DNA of 64,000 nucleotides from Aspidiotus rigidus (GCA_035079385.1 JAVHKY010000005.1:5580001-5644000); one strand, 5' to 3'; counted from the first letter of the stretch, positions 23,497-34,177 are shown. Notes: generated by a model from the letters alone, not told the origin. Translations and numbers: made by a program.

Positions 23497-24646
23497 ATGT
23501 CCAAACAAATAGATACGCCGGCCGGTGAAAGCCCGGTACCCGGTACACAGGAGGTTGGCTCCGTTGCCCCCTGTGGACCGTTAGCAAATGAAACGAGCAC
23601 ACATACCCTAACTCAGTCATCCAATGACTTGAGTCAGAGTGAAGTCCCTCTGGGAGGACTTAAAGACACATCTCACGGTGGCAATGCCTCCACAGCTTTA
23701 AGACGGATCAAATCCGAGCTGATAATAAGCACCACTTATAAACAAAATGGTCATCCTGAAATGCACAAAGCGGTCCTCTACACCGAGGATGAGGAGAACT
23801 GCATTGTAGAGACGCCCTCATACCTCGTTCGAGAAGATCCTGAAAAAAGGACCAATGCCCTTTGCTTATGAAACAAACAAAGCACCAAATGAGGCACAAA
23901 AAGCATATATCACAAGAAGGGTCGCTCAAGTGCTGCAACTCTGTGAATTTATCACATATAGAAAAAGGAACATAACCGAAGGATCAGCTCTAACCCTGAT
24001 CAAGAAAATAAAAGACAGATGCGAAACATTCTATATAAAAGACTGGAAGCTAAGACCTCCAACACGACGAATTCTGCTTCAACATAAATATGCGGCCTAC
24101 ACTCCAAAATACACAGCCTGCAAAGCCCACCTAGATGCAATAAGGGATCTAGGCTTTCAGGACTTCAAAGACCTTCCAATTACTTTTGATTACTATGAGC
24201 CTGGCCTCCCTGGTGAGGAAGTAACAACCAGGAATAGCCGAAGGCAGACAGAGTGTAAAGCCATGAATGCCTGGCTCAAATTTGCCAAAAAAGGGGAAAA
24301 CCCCCTACAATCAGACATAGATGAATCAGAAGTATTGTCTGCCGAAAACGCCATCCTTAACAACAACCAGGACAATGATGAAGAAGAAGATTCATACATA
24401 TTGGCAATTGAAACTGAAAACAGGGATCTTAAAGAGCAAATAACTGATCTCAACAAAGAACTAACTGCCAGTAAAAATGAAATTACTCAGGTAAAACAAG
24501 AGCACGAACAGCTTAAACTGCAAATTGAGACCTTATCCAAGAAAACAGAGAGTTTGTCAAAAACTGTGACCTCACAAAAAGAAGAGCTAGAAAAAATGAA
24601 CTCTGCCCCACCACCTCATGAAGCCCAAAATAAGCTCCTCACCTAA
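23497..24646 (+). CDS. LINE ORF1-like protein with C-terminal coiled coil (frame change at an A run)
   Basis: The region has two overlapping frames. The first (23497-23871) starts MSKQIDTPAG, is polar and Ser/Thr-rich, and ends at a stop after TNALCL. The second (from 23855) continues as AYETNKAPNEAQKAYI through TEGSALTLIKKI and RPPTRRILLQHKY. It then has an acidic stretch NNNQDNDEEEDSY and a long heptad-like coiled coil (TENRDLKEQITDLNKEL through VTSQKEELEKM) before stopping at 24646. The change is +1 and falls at the CTGAAAAAAGG run near 23841-23850, so either one A was gained or the ribosome shifts there. No CCHC zinc knuckles are seen, unlike many arthropod ORF1 proteins. The product probably forms multimers and binds element RNA; this is inferred from position and the coiled coil. 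Confidence 0.6.
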
Positions 24647-24659
24647 TGCTCCTTTAGAG

Positions 24660-24900
24660 CCAATTCTAGAGGAGATTGAAAGGACTAAGCGGACATGGTG
24701 CCTTTGCCAAATATCTGCGAAAGGAAAACCCTAAATGTCGTTGCAATGAGAGCGACGAATCACCAACCCACGTCTTTACAGAATGCCGACTATATCAAAA
24801 AGACAGACCCCAAGTATTAGATGGAACTGATATCCTAACTAAGGAGTACCTTGCTGCTACAGTTAAAGACCTATGGGCCAAGGAGCACCAAGCTCTCTGA
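24660..24900 (+). pseudogene. C-terminal tail of LINE ORF2 (R1/I/LOA-type)
   Basis: The frame reads LSGHGAFAKYLRKENP, then CRCNESDESPTHVFTECRLY and YQKDRP. The order GHG-F--YL, Cys-x-Cys, then H-V-x-x-E-C matches the Cys/His segment at the end of ORF2 in R1/I/LOA-group LINEs. Everything upstream in ORF2 is deleted. The tail ends LWAKEHQAL and a stop at 24900. Confidence 0.75.
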
Positions 24901-25116
24901 CAAAAGACCTCAGCCATAAGCCAAAGTTACCACACCAACATATTAGCCTTAAGAATAAGTTATCTTACGCTAGCCTTAAGCATAAGCTCTCCCAATAGCA
25001 CAATAACCATTCCACCCTACAATAAACTGTATAAACCCTAGCCTTAAGCATAAGTATCCCTTGGCCTCCCTTCGATACACCACTAAAGGTACGCAAGTGG
25101 AAAGCCAAGGGAGTAG

Positions 25117-25131
25117 AAAAAAAAAAAAAAA
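25117..25131 (+). other. Poly-A tail of the LINE derivative
   Basis: A-run directly before the 3' target-site duplication at 25132-25143. Confidence 0.85.
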
Positions 25132-25143
25132 AAATTGGGCGGA
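25132..25143. repeat. 3' target-site duplication of the LINE derivative
   Basis: AAATTGGGCGGA, identical to 22912-22923. Confidence 0.85.
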
Positions 25144-25149
25144 ATAGCT

Positions 25150-25760
25150 AAGTTTGCTATATTATAGAGCAGCAAAGGTCAAAATTCTTGCAAATCTCTA
25201 AAGTGGAGCCTATAGTATATTGTATGTTAGCTCAGCATAAAGATATATGGAACTAGTTAGCCTAGCATAGTTGGTCAAGGTCTTTGATGACGTCATTAGT
25301 GATGTCATGGAGTCTACATATATAGAAGAAACAGAATGAGCTAGTTAGCTTAATATACAGCATATGAAGACCTCAGTTGATTTGTACGTTAGGCCTAGCG
25401 TAGCCTAAAATACTGTGTGTCATACCTGAGGCCAAAGATACGAGTCCTAACGTAGCAAAGGTCAATATTTTCCAAGATTATTGTTGACGTCATCAGGCGC
25501 GACAAAAAGCCAAGACAGTTCTTTGAAAAGTAATTCCACTTTTTCAAGTCCCCACAATGAAGCCTAGCATACCATATAAGAGGCCTAATACAGAGAAAAC
25601 CTAAAGTAGGAGGCACAGTAAGCATGTTAGCCCAACATACGGTACATGAAGCTTCTAGTCCTAGTCCATTGTATATTAGGCTTAGTATAGCCAAGTATAC
25701 TGTGAGTTAGACTTAGTATAATGAAGGCTAAGGGTACAGATCCGAAGGTAGGAACTCTGA
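25150..25760 (+). repeat. Diverged relatives of the TAGGCCTAGTATA satellite
   Basis: Blocks such as GTTAGCCTAGCATAG, TAGGCCTAGCGTAGCC, AAGCCTAGCATACC and TAATGAAGGCTAAGGG recur. They are older than the block at 2262-2665. Confidence 0.45.
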
Positions 25761-25959
25761 AGTAGGTCAAGATCATCGATGATGTTATCAAGTGTCACTG
25801 AAGTTATACCCGAAAGGGTCGAAAATTAAATGCATACGCAACCCGCACCTACTCCATCATAGAGGACGGGCGGTGTTTGCAAATGCGACATAAACGCGAT
25901 GTTATCAAGTGAGACAAAAAACCGTCAGGAAACAATGACGGTTTTTCCAAGAGTAGTCC

Positions 25960-26200
25960 CAGTCTTATAAGCATACAAAATGCTGATTTCCACCATCGAG
26001 CTATACATACATATCGAGAGGGGTACTCGAAAAAATGTTGATCTCTGAGCTGTATGTCGGAGGAGGAGGGGGGGTAGAAAACTGTATACGAGAGACAGAT
26101 AAACCAAGAAGAAATTCGATATTCTAGCTGCATGAGAGAGGAGGGACTTGATAGCAAAAGGTTGAAATTTTGACACTGCTCAGGGACTTTGAGATTGAAT
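25960..26200 (+). repeat. R-B family repeat block
   Basis: ATCGAGCTATACATACATATCGAGAGG, CTCTGAGCTGTATGTCGGAGG and TTCTAGCTGCATGAG recur at about 60-70 bases with GGAGGG words, as in 16560-17500. Confidence 0.4.
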
Positions 26201-28962
26201 TTCAAGCGATACAAACAATCATAGTCAGTTCAAGATCAAAAAGTCCCCCATAGAACAGATTTCCTGCTCGCCCTTATGTTTTTTTTGTTTTTCGCTCTTC
26301 TAAAGAGATCCAGCAGAAAGCTCGTTCATCAGGCATGCCTCTGAAAAAGGTAGCTATGAGCCTCGACTACAGTCTGTACAGAAGGATTTTTCTCCAACTT
26401 TGAAAAATTATTATTAAACATCCTGCCGGAATCTTCAATTTTGCACTCGTTACCGTTGCCTCATCTACAACAATATCTTTCATCTGCAGTTTATTCCTCG
26501 ACTATAGCCCATATGAATCGAATAATACTTCCTTCACAACTAGTAAAATCAATTTCATCTCTCTATTATATACAATTAAAAAATTCTTTCGAGTTTCAAA
26601 AATTTATTGAGTGTTCACCAAAAATGATTTCTAAGAGGTCGACTTAAATTACAATGATACTCGTACATAAGTTTTATGGCTATATTAGCAACGCAAAAAC
26701 AAGGTATCGAATTGCATGACCGTACCTTATACCTTGCACAGTTACTCTTCTCATTTAGTAGTCTTCTGGCTGACTACGGGCATAACTTAAACTGGTGCAT
26801 GTAAAAGATCCCCATAGGAAATAATGTAGCGACAAACGATAAAGATAGCAATGACAACAGCAGCGACAACCGTGGTGCACTAAGTCTTAATTAAACAAAA
26901 TGATATCTATCTTTCTTATTTGCTCTTCCATCATTCTGTGGCATGTTGGTGCTCGTACTTCAACGTGCACATTATTTATTAATTGAACTTTTTGACAGCC
27001 GCGCGTACTAAAGCACAATACAAACATCTCACGAATCATGCTTTCGTGTAACACGAGTCATTCCTTTTATATTATACTTTCGACTTCTAATGGTTTTCTT
27101 CTCTTTCTTCTTTTCCTGTCCATTGGCGTACAGGAGATTTTTTTGATTTTAGCCCGACGCGACGATAACCCGCGGTTCAATTTTTTTTTTTTTCTACATT
27201 ACGGCCCGGCCTACCTTCTTAAACATATTTTACGTACATCTTCCGTTAATTTATTTATCATTGGATCGGTAATTTATTTTCAATTTTTATATTTTTCATT
27301 CGGAAATGCGCTTAGATACCGACAGTGCACGGTATACGGCGTAGCGTCTCGTTTGATGGAAAAAATAAGAATAGAAATACTGTCTCTAGCCATATACACA
27401 TGGAAGCTGTATCGAATTAACGGAAATGAGGATTCTTCTATACATATCTGAGGGGTGCATTATTCCGCAACGGACGTAATTCGACGTTCGTTTTGAGGGT
27501 CGATCATCAAAATTCATTACCGCGAATATGACAAATGATCGTAATTTGAGAATGAGGTTTTTGTATGATTGCAAGAGATGAATTTCATTACTAGTGGCAG
27601 ATCACCCCCCCCCCCCCCCCGCCTATGAGAAAGACTGCATCATTAACATAATTGCGAAAGAAAATTCCTTGGAGCTAAGCTCCCCAAATTGTACTCCTAA
27701 ATCCACCCCTGAATCATGAGATTTTCTTCGATAACGTTCTGTTATTAGCTACAGTAGAAACCTCTTAATAAAAATGCGCTTAATGGAATAATTGGGCTAG
27801 TACAATCGAAATGGCCTCATTCATAATAAATTTACTGTTTAATGAAATCAACACTCCGCTCATTGAAATTAAGATACCTAAAAATTGTTTCCCCTTCTCC
27901 AAAGCAATGATATTCGTGAAGTTTGTGGAGTGGATGTACATAGACGATGATTAATACACATTTGCTAGAGTCAGTAGAAAGATGTATGTGCAAAAAGCAC
28001 GATAGGTGATGATGATTGTGACGCTATAGCGTACAGGAAAATGGTGAAGCCAGAGAGTTGGAGCCACCATCCGATAAACAAAAAATGAGCTTGAAATCTT
28101 GAGACGAATTCTTCAATGCGAACGAACTACTGATAACTTTCAACTACATTACAGGTACAAGATGATAGGTTAATTCTGAAAAATACTGAACAATTTCAAG
28201 CAGTATTACTGATTAACTGCAATAATTTGGCCATTCCAAGTGCGGTAGTTTCTAGACGGCACAAAAACAAACGAAGGATGAATTTTTCTTCTTCAATAAT
28301 GGGCATTTTGCGAATGACGACAAATAAAAATTTACGACACATGTTAAAAGGCACTTTCTTCAAAGTAGGCTACCCATCACACTTTTGCCAAAGAAGATTG
28401 AAAAAAATGAATGGGTGAGTTAATTTTGCACGATCAAAGAGTATACTGGTAACAAGGTAAATCACCAACGGCGCGTTCTCGTGTCTTTGATACATCACCT
28501 CATCTCACTCCTCTTCTTTCATGCAGAATTTGTTAAGGACATACGGTACATACTCTGGAGTACTTGGAATCTTTCAATTCCTTATCTATAGACATCCGGA
28601 AATTCATTCGCTGAAAGCAATACAAGAGATTTATCAACGACCAATCTTCACCACTCATGGAAAGCACCTTTCATGGAATCGCTCACATCCTTCCTCGCTA
28701 TGATTACGGAGTAGTACGGGAGCCAGTGATTTCTGGCTCCGGTTCCAGCTCCCAGCTTCCAAAAATTGAAAAGAGGAGCCGGAGATGAAGAGCTCAACCT
28801 TGAGAGAGGAGCCGCAAGGAAAAAAACACGCAGTCGCGTCAGTAGTACACGACTTTTCATCTCACAATGCAAATCTCATCAAGAGAGTCACTCTCACTCC
28901 TTAGATTAAATACCAAACACCTATCAACCAAGCCAACTATTTGTAGAAAGAACAATGGGGAC
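26201..28962. other. AT-rich stretch without recognised genes
   Basis: Contains a 16-C tract (27605-27620) and GGCTCC/GGAGCC palindromic words at 28715-28815. The 137-codon frame at 27038-27451 is T-rich and matches no family I know. Confidence 0.5.
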
Positions 28963-29322
28963 GGGACGTCCATAAATTACGTGAGGCCTTTTTTTTGTGG
29001 GGGGGGAGGGGTCCAGTCAAGTCTCACCAAAACTCACGTGAGGGGGAGGAGGGGTGCGACAAATCTCACGTAACATTTTTCTCATACAAATACATTCTAA
29101 AATATTGCCAAACTGGCTTAAATTTAATAAAAACTAGTCCTTTTTGAATAGGTATAAAATGTGATCAAGAAAATTACGTTTTTTTAATAGATAAACGCAA
29201 TTAAGCACAGATAAACGTATTTAAGGCAAAAATACACATTTTGGAAAATCTCACGCGAGATAAGAGGGGGGAGGGGGGTCGTAAAATCACAAAAATCGCC
29301 TCACATAATTTATGGACGCCCC
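28963..29322. mobile_element. MITE with CGTCCATAAATTA ends
   Basis: The left end GGGACGTCCATAAATTACGT is mirrored by CCTCACATAATTTATGGACG (24-bp ends, two mismatches). The interior has repeated CTCACG and G-rich GGGGGAGG words and no coding frame. Target duplication not clear. Confidence 0.75.
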
Positions 29323-29639
29323 CAATAGAACTCTATTATTTATAAAATCTATCACTATGACGTCCCATCAATTGATAACAGAAAAAAATACCCATAATCC
29401 AATGAGGAAACCTGGATTTTATTCTATTTTAGGCTAGAAAAGATCGAAAACTCATTCTCCCCTTCCCTTCTCTCCCTTGTTACGGGGTTATAACAGTAGT
29501 ACGCGGTCTTTGCAAATTTACATTTTGATTACTTCTCTGGATATTCTTATGTATTTCAATAAGATTAACCGTAACTTAAATAGAACCGTATTGACTCAAT
29601 TGGAAATGCATTGATGAAGTACTATCAAGTAAGCTTATT

Positions 29640-30022
29640 CGATCCTCTAACAAATTGTTGGTGCCCATCTTCGTATGTGAGACCATAACTTGCCTGAGTC
29701 ACAAAAAAATCTATCCAGTAGTTTTGGAAGAGATACACGGACAAGAAAAATTGTGTAAGCCTAACATAATGGTAAGAAATTTTTTTAAAAATTGAAAATT
29801 CCTCAAGAACTACTTGTAAAAAATTGCAGGTGCACATTTTCATATATCATGAAACTATAATCTGGCCAAGTTTCGAAAAAAAATCCAGTAGTTTTGGGGG
29901 AGTTCCGCGTACAAAAAAATCTTATAGCGCTATACATAAATAAATAAATAAATACATATATAAGGCAACCTGAACGGACGGGTGTAATACCTCCCTTTTC
30001 CAACGTGAAAAGTCAGTATAAG
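29640..30022 (+). repeat. Dispersed repeat family R-A, copy 2, with a ~171-bp internal duplication
   Basis: GGTGCCCATCTTCGTAT at 29658 and GGTGCACATTTTCATAT at 29829 start two diverged units. Both contain a CC(A)AG..., ATCCAGTAGTTTTGG and GTACAA series. The second unit continues to GACGGGTGTAATAC, as in copy 1 at 1659-1910. An AAAT microsatellite sits at 29937-29957. Confidence 0.55.
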
Positions 30023-30410
30023 GAGCTCGCTCGCAGTCAGTTCCTAATATTGACTGCAGAAACAACCAAAGGGATATTGCTGATGCACACGTGGTATCTT
30101 ATAGATAGGTCAATCTGGTCACTCTATCGAGGAACGCCTCAAAGAACACTGCACTAATATGTGCCTACATAAAATCAGATTAATTCATTACCGCAAGGAT
30201 CCAAGTCGCTTTCTCTAGCCCTCACGTTTTCTTTCCACCAAGACTTGAACAATTTCAATCCGTTTCGGACATTCAAACGTTCCAGTTTTAGACTCGATAC
30301 GTCTACTTAACTAAGGAAATATTTTCTATGTGGCCGCGGAGCTTGCGGGTTCCCCCTGTCATCGCAAACATTGCAGTGGCCTCTAAATTTCTGCCCTTTA
30401 CTTGAATCAA

Positions 30411-30535
30411 GTTCTGTAAAAGTCGGCCTAGCGACAAGCCAACGTGACAGTTTGGAGGAAGAGATCTTGTGTAGTCGTGCGATAAACTCTTTTCTATGGA
30501 TTGTTGGTTTGTCGCTTGGTCGGTTTTTACAGAAC
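30411..30535. repeat. Inverted repeat (short MITE)
   Basis: GTTCTGTAAAAGTCGGCC then AGCGACAAGCCAAC is mirrored by GTTGGTTTGTCGCTTGG then TCGGTTTTTACAGAAC. Confidence 0.65.
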
Positions 30536-31173
30536 TCGGTTCACACGATGCGGCCTCTTACTAACTTTCAAGAAAGCTCACTACACTAAAACTCGAACAT
30601 ATGAAGTACCACGTTTTCTCACCTAAAGCTTTACGCGTCCCCTCGATTTCATTCCTCTTTTATCCGCAGTTTTTCCTGAGCAAAAGCAAGCCTCGCAGTT
30701 CCTCAAGAGGCTCTTAATGTAGTGCGTAGTAACATTTTATTTATTTATTTATTTATTTCAGTTATTTTACGTCCCACTCAACAGCTTGTAGCCATTTATG
30801 GAGCAGGACGGTTTACAGAGATAAACTAGGTACTTAAAACAACTCACTGCACAATACCAAAAAAAAAAAAGAAAAACAAGAAACAAACCAAAAAAAAAGA
30901 CTGGTGCTGCGGAACGAGAGGTGCGACATACATCAAGGATCCAATTCAGAGCCGGAGAGCGCGAGGGCAAGAGAGCGAGAGCAATGAGGGAATATTTTAG
31001 GTTAGTGATTCATTTAGCGTTCTAAGTATTGCTTGTTTAAATTTTGTTCTCGATTGGTAAAAAATATCTATTTCAGGGTGTGAGAAAGATAATAGGAGCC
31101 GTATTGATAGGCGTCTCCTCTTTGATTTGTTCGTAGAATTTTTTTTTTCAAGCGGGTTCTTACCGGCGGTACC

Positions 31174-31612
31174 CTAAAGAGCACCATACTTAGGAGATCG
31201 GAAGATCTTTACACCACGGACCAGATCGTATAATAACATTGGACCGACACACAGCCTCCTACTCTTGAGGCTCGCCATTCCGAATCCCAGTAACAGCTCA
31301 GAGTAAGGAATCTCCCAGGGGTAATAGCAGAAGAGTCTCGTGTACAGAAACTTGATAAATTTGGATTGAACCCTTTCTTGATTTTGTTCAAACTTGCTCC
31401 ATATAATCGACGAACTTTCAAGGTGGGACCGCACAAACGAGTAGAATAGAATCATAATGGTAGTTTGATCCTTGAACATGTACGAATTTCGTTTAAGAAA
31501 TTCCAAACCACGCATCGCCTTCTGCACTGCAAGTCACGCCCAGATCCACCACGCTAACGACCCTTCGCAAACGAACCCCCCTGATGGTGTAGTCACTAAG
31601 TATGAAAGGTTT
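31174..31612 (-). pseudogene. LINE copy 2 ORF2, C-terminal piece
   Basis: Carries the TIRGVRLRRVVSVVDLGVT block, a small deletion relative to copy 1, then MRGLEFLKRNSYMFKDQTT and RSHLESSSIIWSKFEQNQE. It ends at about 31174, downstream of the PLE-A insertion. Confidence 0.8.
31605..31612. repeat. Target-site duplication of PLE-A, left
   Basis: AAAGGTTT, repeated at 34178-34185. LINE copy 1 has a single uninterrupted AGAGGTTTCG at the matching place. Confidence 0.8.
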
Positions 31613-31769
31613 AATTGAATCGATTCGTTCCTGCAAGTTACGGCCCGACATATTGAGAACGACAAATACCACAATGAGTAAAAGACCGAAAATCGACAAA
31701 TACTACAAAGAGTAAATGCACGTAGGGAAATTGCAAAAAGCCGCAGAAATAAAACAAACAGAGTACCGC

Positions 31770-31796
31770 AAGCACTTTCGGCTAAAAAGCTATCAA
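31770..31796 (-). other. Hammerhead-like motif, left arm of PLE-A
   Basis: Minus strand: TTGAT, AGCTTTTTAGCC, GAAAGTGCT. Here the stem has A in place of the first G of GGCT. Confidence 0.4.
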
Positions 31797-31857
31797 CGGG
31801 CGGAGAATAAAAAGCGACTGACAGAGGAACAGTCGACGACAGAAAACAACGGTGAGG

Positions 31858-33600
31858 TCATGATTGAACTAACGACTCCTCGCGATGTGAGTCATACTCG
31901 TCAATTAGTTCAACCAATCCCTCGTCCGGAGTATACCTGTTACGAGTAAGTACGGTTACGTTATCGCTGTTCAGGTGGCGAATGATTTCGATATTCTCTA
32001 ACGCCATTCTTTTTAAATACGATCTTTCTCCATGGAGGAGGGTCTCTGACCCCTCTCTGAAACTGTGGCCACAGGTTATCAAATGGTCCGCGAAGGCTGA
32101 TTCCCCCAATTTGCCCTTTTTCCAGGCCTTTAAGTGCTCAGCCACTCTTATTTGGAGCTGGCGACCGGTCTCACCTATGTAAATTCTGTCGCAGTCGTTG
32201 CATCTTATACTATAAATCCCACTCCTCTGTAAAGGTGGTGTAGGGTCTTTCAATCTAACGAACAGGCCTTTTAAAGTATTAAAATTATAGAAAACCGGCC
32301 GGAACCCAAAAGGCCGAAGGACGCGACTCAATTTCGACGAAAAATGACCCAGGAAGGGGAGCTTAATCCACCGCTTTCTGCCTTCACGACTCCCCTCCCG
32401 AGGGAGGGAGGTAGTAGAGTCAAGGCATTGTCGCGTGATTTTCCTACGGACCATCAGGTCAATGTCCAGGTTGACCTCGTTTACCCGAGCCAAGTATTTG
32501 ATAATACGTAATTCTTTCTGGAAGGCTGCTTGACTCAAAGGGATATTAGTGAGTCGATGGATGAAACTATTAAAAGCAGCTATTTTGTAGGCGACAGGGC
32601 AGAATGACGCGCCGTGGACAACAATATCGGTCGAAGTATCTTTTCTGTATATTGCGAACTCATGGGCCCCATCTCTTTCGGAGATGGTAAGGTCCAGGAA
32701 GTTGATAGTAGAATTACCTACCTCCAAAGTAAACTTTATGGAGGGGAACTGAGCATTTAGATACTTAAGAAACTCACCAAGGAGTTCTTGGGGACCTGTC
32801 CACGCACATAGCACGTCATCTACATATCTGTGCCAATAGTGAACATGATTTAAGAACGACTGGCCCGAGGAAAAGAGGTCAGCCTCGAATCTCGACATAA
32901 AGACCTCCGAAACGAGGGAACCCAACGGGGATCCAATTGGAATGCCCACTTCCTCCGGGAATTCAAAATATTTATCGTTAAATTTACAAAAGTTAGGAGA
33001 CCAGCAAACGGTAAGGAGGTCGAAGAACTCCTGTAGCTCCTCATGAGGAGTATTAAATTTAACAAGGAGGTCGCCTAAGTATTGGAAAGTGGCCGCTTTT
33101 GGGATGTTCGGAAACAGACCGACCACATCGAAGGAGCATAAAATAGTACCTGGAAGGAGCATTTCGTTTTTGAGCTTCTTGGCCAAGGAGACCGAATTTT
33201 TGACGGAGTAAGGGGACTCGTATTCGATGTGAAACTTAAACCAGCGGTCCAGGTATTTCGCGAGTGAGTAGGCGGGGGAGGAGACGTAGGATACAACAGG
33301 TCGCATGGGAGTATTGGCCTTATGGACTTTAGGCAACCCGTACAACAGAGGAGGTACAGGGTTAGGTTCGAGCAAGTGTTTTTTCACTGAGGGTTTAGTG
33401 ATGATAACGGAGCTTTTATTAATGGCATTCCGAACCTCCTTGACATAGTGAGGGAAATTGAAAAGGGGGTTTTCTGTGGCCCCGCATTGGCTTAGGACCT
33501 GTTCCACCTTAAAGTGGTAAGTGGCCTTATCCATCGCAACGATAGAATTCCCTTTGTCGGCCTTTGTAAGCACCGTCTCCTCCTTCCTCAGCCTCCTGAT
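31858..33600 (-). CDS. Penelope reverse transcriptase with GIY-YIG endonuclease (5' partial)
   Basis: The frame is open from the inverted-repeat junction at 33600 to a TGA at 31858. No natural start is present. Counting from the Met at 33573 (571 residues): KADKGNS at 4-10; LLYGLPKVHK with RPVVSYVSSP at 76-100, the RT-1/2 region; SFDVVGLFPNIP at 147-158, the first catalytic Asp; GIPIGSPLGS at 210-219; HRYVDDVLCAW at 248-258, the YVDD catalytic box; and INFLDL beyond it. GIY-YIG begins at 452 (GIYSIRCNDC, then IYIGETGRQLQIRVAEH). This is the standard Penelope order, RT then endonuclease. The frame has no stops or shifts, so the copy is fairly young, but the N-terminus is lost. GIY-YIG cuts target DNA for target-primed reverse transcription (established for the family). 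Confidence 0.9.
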   Translation of the reverse strand: MRRLRKEETVLTKADKGNSIVAMDKATYHFKVEQVLSQCGATENPLFNFPHYVKEVRNAINKSSVIITKPSVKKHLLEPNPVPPLLYGLPKVHKANTPMRPVVSYVSSPAYSLAKYLDRWFKFHIEYESPYSVKNSVSLAKKLKNEMLLPGTILCSFDVVGLFPNIPKAATFQYLGDLLVKFNTPHEELQEFFDLLTVCWSPNFCKFNDKYFEFPEEVGIPIGSPLGSLVSEVFMSRFEADLFSSGQSFLNHVHYWHRYVDDVLCAWTGPQELLGEFLKYLNAQFPSIKFTLEVGNSTINFLDLTISERDGAHEFAIYRKDTSTDIVVHGASFCPVAYKIAAFNSFIHRLTNIPLSQAAFQKELRIIKYLARVNEVNLDIDLMVRRKITRQCLDSTTSLPREGSREGRKRWIKLPFLGHFSSKLSRVLRPFGFRPVFYNFNTLKGLFVRLKDPTPPLQRSGIYSIRCNDCDRIYIGETGRQLQIRVAEHLKAWKKGKLGESAFADHLITCGHSFREGSETLLHGERSYLKRMALENIEIIRHLNSDNVTVLTRNRYTPDEGLVELIDEYDSHREESLVQS

Positions 33601-33639
33601 TGAAAGACCCCCTTTACAGAGGAGTGGGATTTATAGTAT

Positions 33640-33982
33640 AAGATGCAACGACTGAGACGGAATTTACATAGGTGAGACCGGTCGCCAGCTCCAAATAAGA
33701 GTGGCTGAGCACTTAAAGGCCTGGAAAAAGGGCAAATTGGGGGAATCAGCCTTCGCGGACCATTTGATCACCTGTGGCCACAGTTTCAGAGAGGGGTCAG
33801 AGACCCTCCTCCATGGAGAAAGATCGTATTTAAAAAGAATGGCGTTAGAAAATATCGAAATCATTCGCCACCTGAACAGCGATAACGTAACCGTACTTAA
33901 CAGGTATATTCCGGACGAGGGATTGGTTGAACTAATTTACGAGTATGACTCACATCGCGAGGAGTCGTTAGTTCAATCATGA
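33640..33982 (+). pseudogene. Inverted copy of the PLE-A GIY-YIG C-terminus
   Basis: Plus-strand frame carrying HLKAWKKGKLGESAF, RMALENIEIIRHLNSD and EESLVQS, nearly identical to the end of the main PLE-A protein and reading in the opposite direction. It begins inside GIY-YIG and could not be expressed alone as an enzyme. Confidence 0.85.
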
Positions 33983-34028
33983 CCTCACTGTTGTTTTCTG
34001 TCGTCGACTGTTCCTCTGTCAGTCGCCC

Positions 34029-34057
34029 GTTGATGGCTTTTTAGCCGAAAGTGCTTG
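34029..34057 (+). other. Hammerhead-like motif, right arm of PLE-A
   Basis: TTGAT, stem GGCT, loop TTTT, AGCC, GAAAGTGCT. The GA of the core box is lost compared with the PLE-B to PLE-F versions. Confidence 0.4.
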
Positions 34058-34177
34058 CGGTACTCTGTTTGTTTTATTTCTGCGGCTTTTTGCAATTTCC
34101 CTACGTGCATTTACTCTTTGTAGTATTTGTCGATTTTCGGTCTTTTACTCATTGTGGTATTTGTCGTTCTCAATATC

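Larger units (their letters stand above)
22924..25131 (+). mobile_element. Internally deleted LINE: 5' UTR, ORF1, ORF2 tail, poly-A
   Basis: The element is bounded by a perfect 12-bp target duplication and ends in about 14 A (25117-25131). It has a relatively GC-rich 5' UTR (22924-23496), an ORF1-like coding region (23497-24646), a short C-terminal remnant of ORF2 (24660-24900), and a 3' UTR with repeated GCCTTAAGCATAAG words. Endonuclease and reverse transcriptase are absent. The intact ends show that this deleted form was itself mobilised, presumably by proteins from a full-length relative. Confidence 0.88.
31613..34177 (-). mobile_element. Penelope-like element PLE-A with inverted 3'-end copy
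   Basis: The main body runs 3' to 5' from 31613 to about 33600 and encodes RT plus GIY-YIG. At its 5' side an inverted copy of the 3' end (about 33597-34177) is attached, mirroring 31651 to about 32256. The left end alone carries a 38-bp extension (31613-31650) encoding the tip peptide GRNLQERIDSI. This asymmetry matches the terminal extension described for Penelope. The 8-bp target duplication and the interrupted LINE confirm the borders. Confidence 0.88.

Noticed and set aside
23139..23600. 153-codon minus-strand frame
   Set aside because: Antisense to the 5' UTR and start of ORF1 of the bounded LINE derivative; no domain.
27038..27451. 137-codon plus-strand frame, hydrophobic
   Set aside because: T-rich DNA translates to Phe/Leu/Ile runs; no domain and no repeat or splice support.
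30737..30760. (TTTA)n considered as an independent microsatellite
   Set aside because: It is the AAAT-type tail of LINE copy 2 read on the other strand, with the matching position in copy 1 at 9857.
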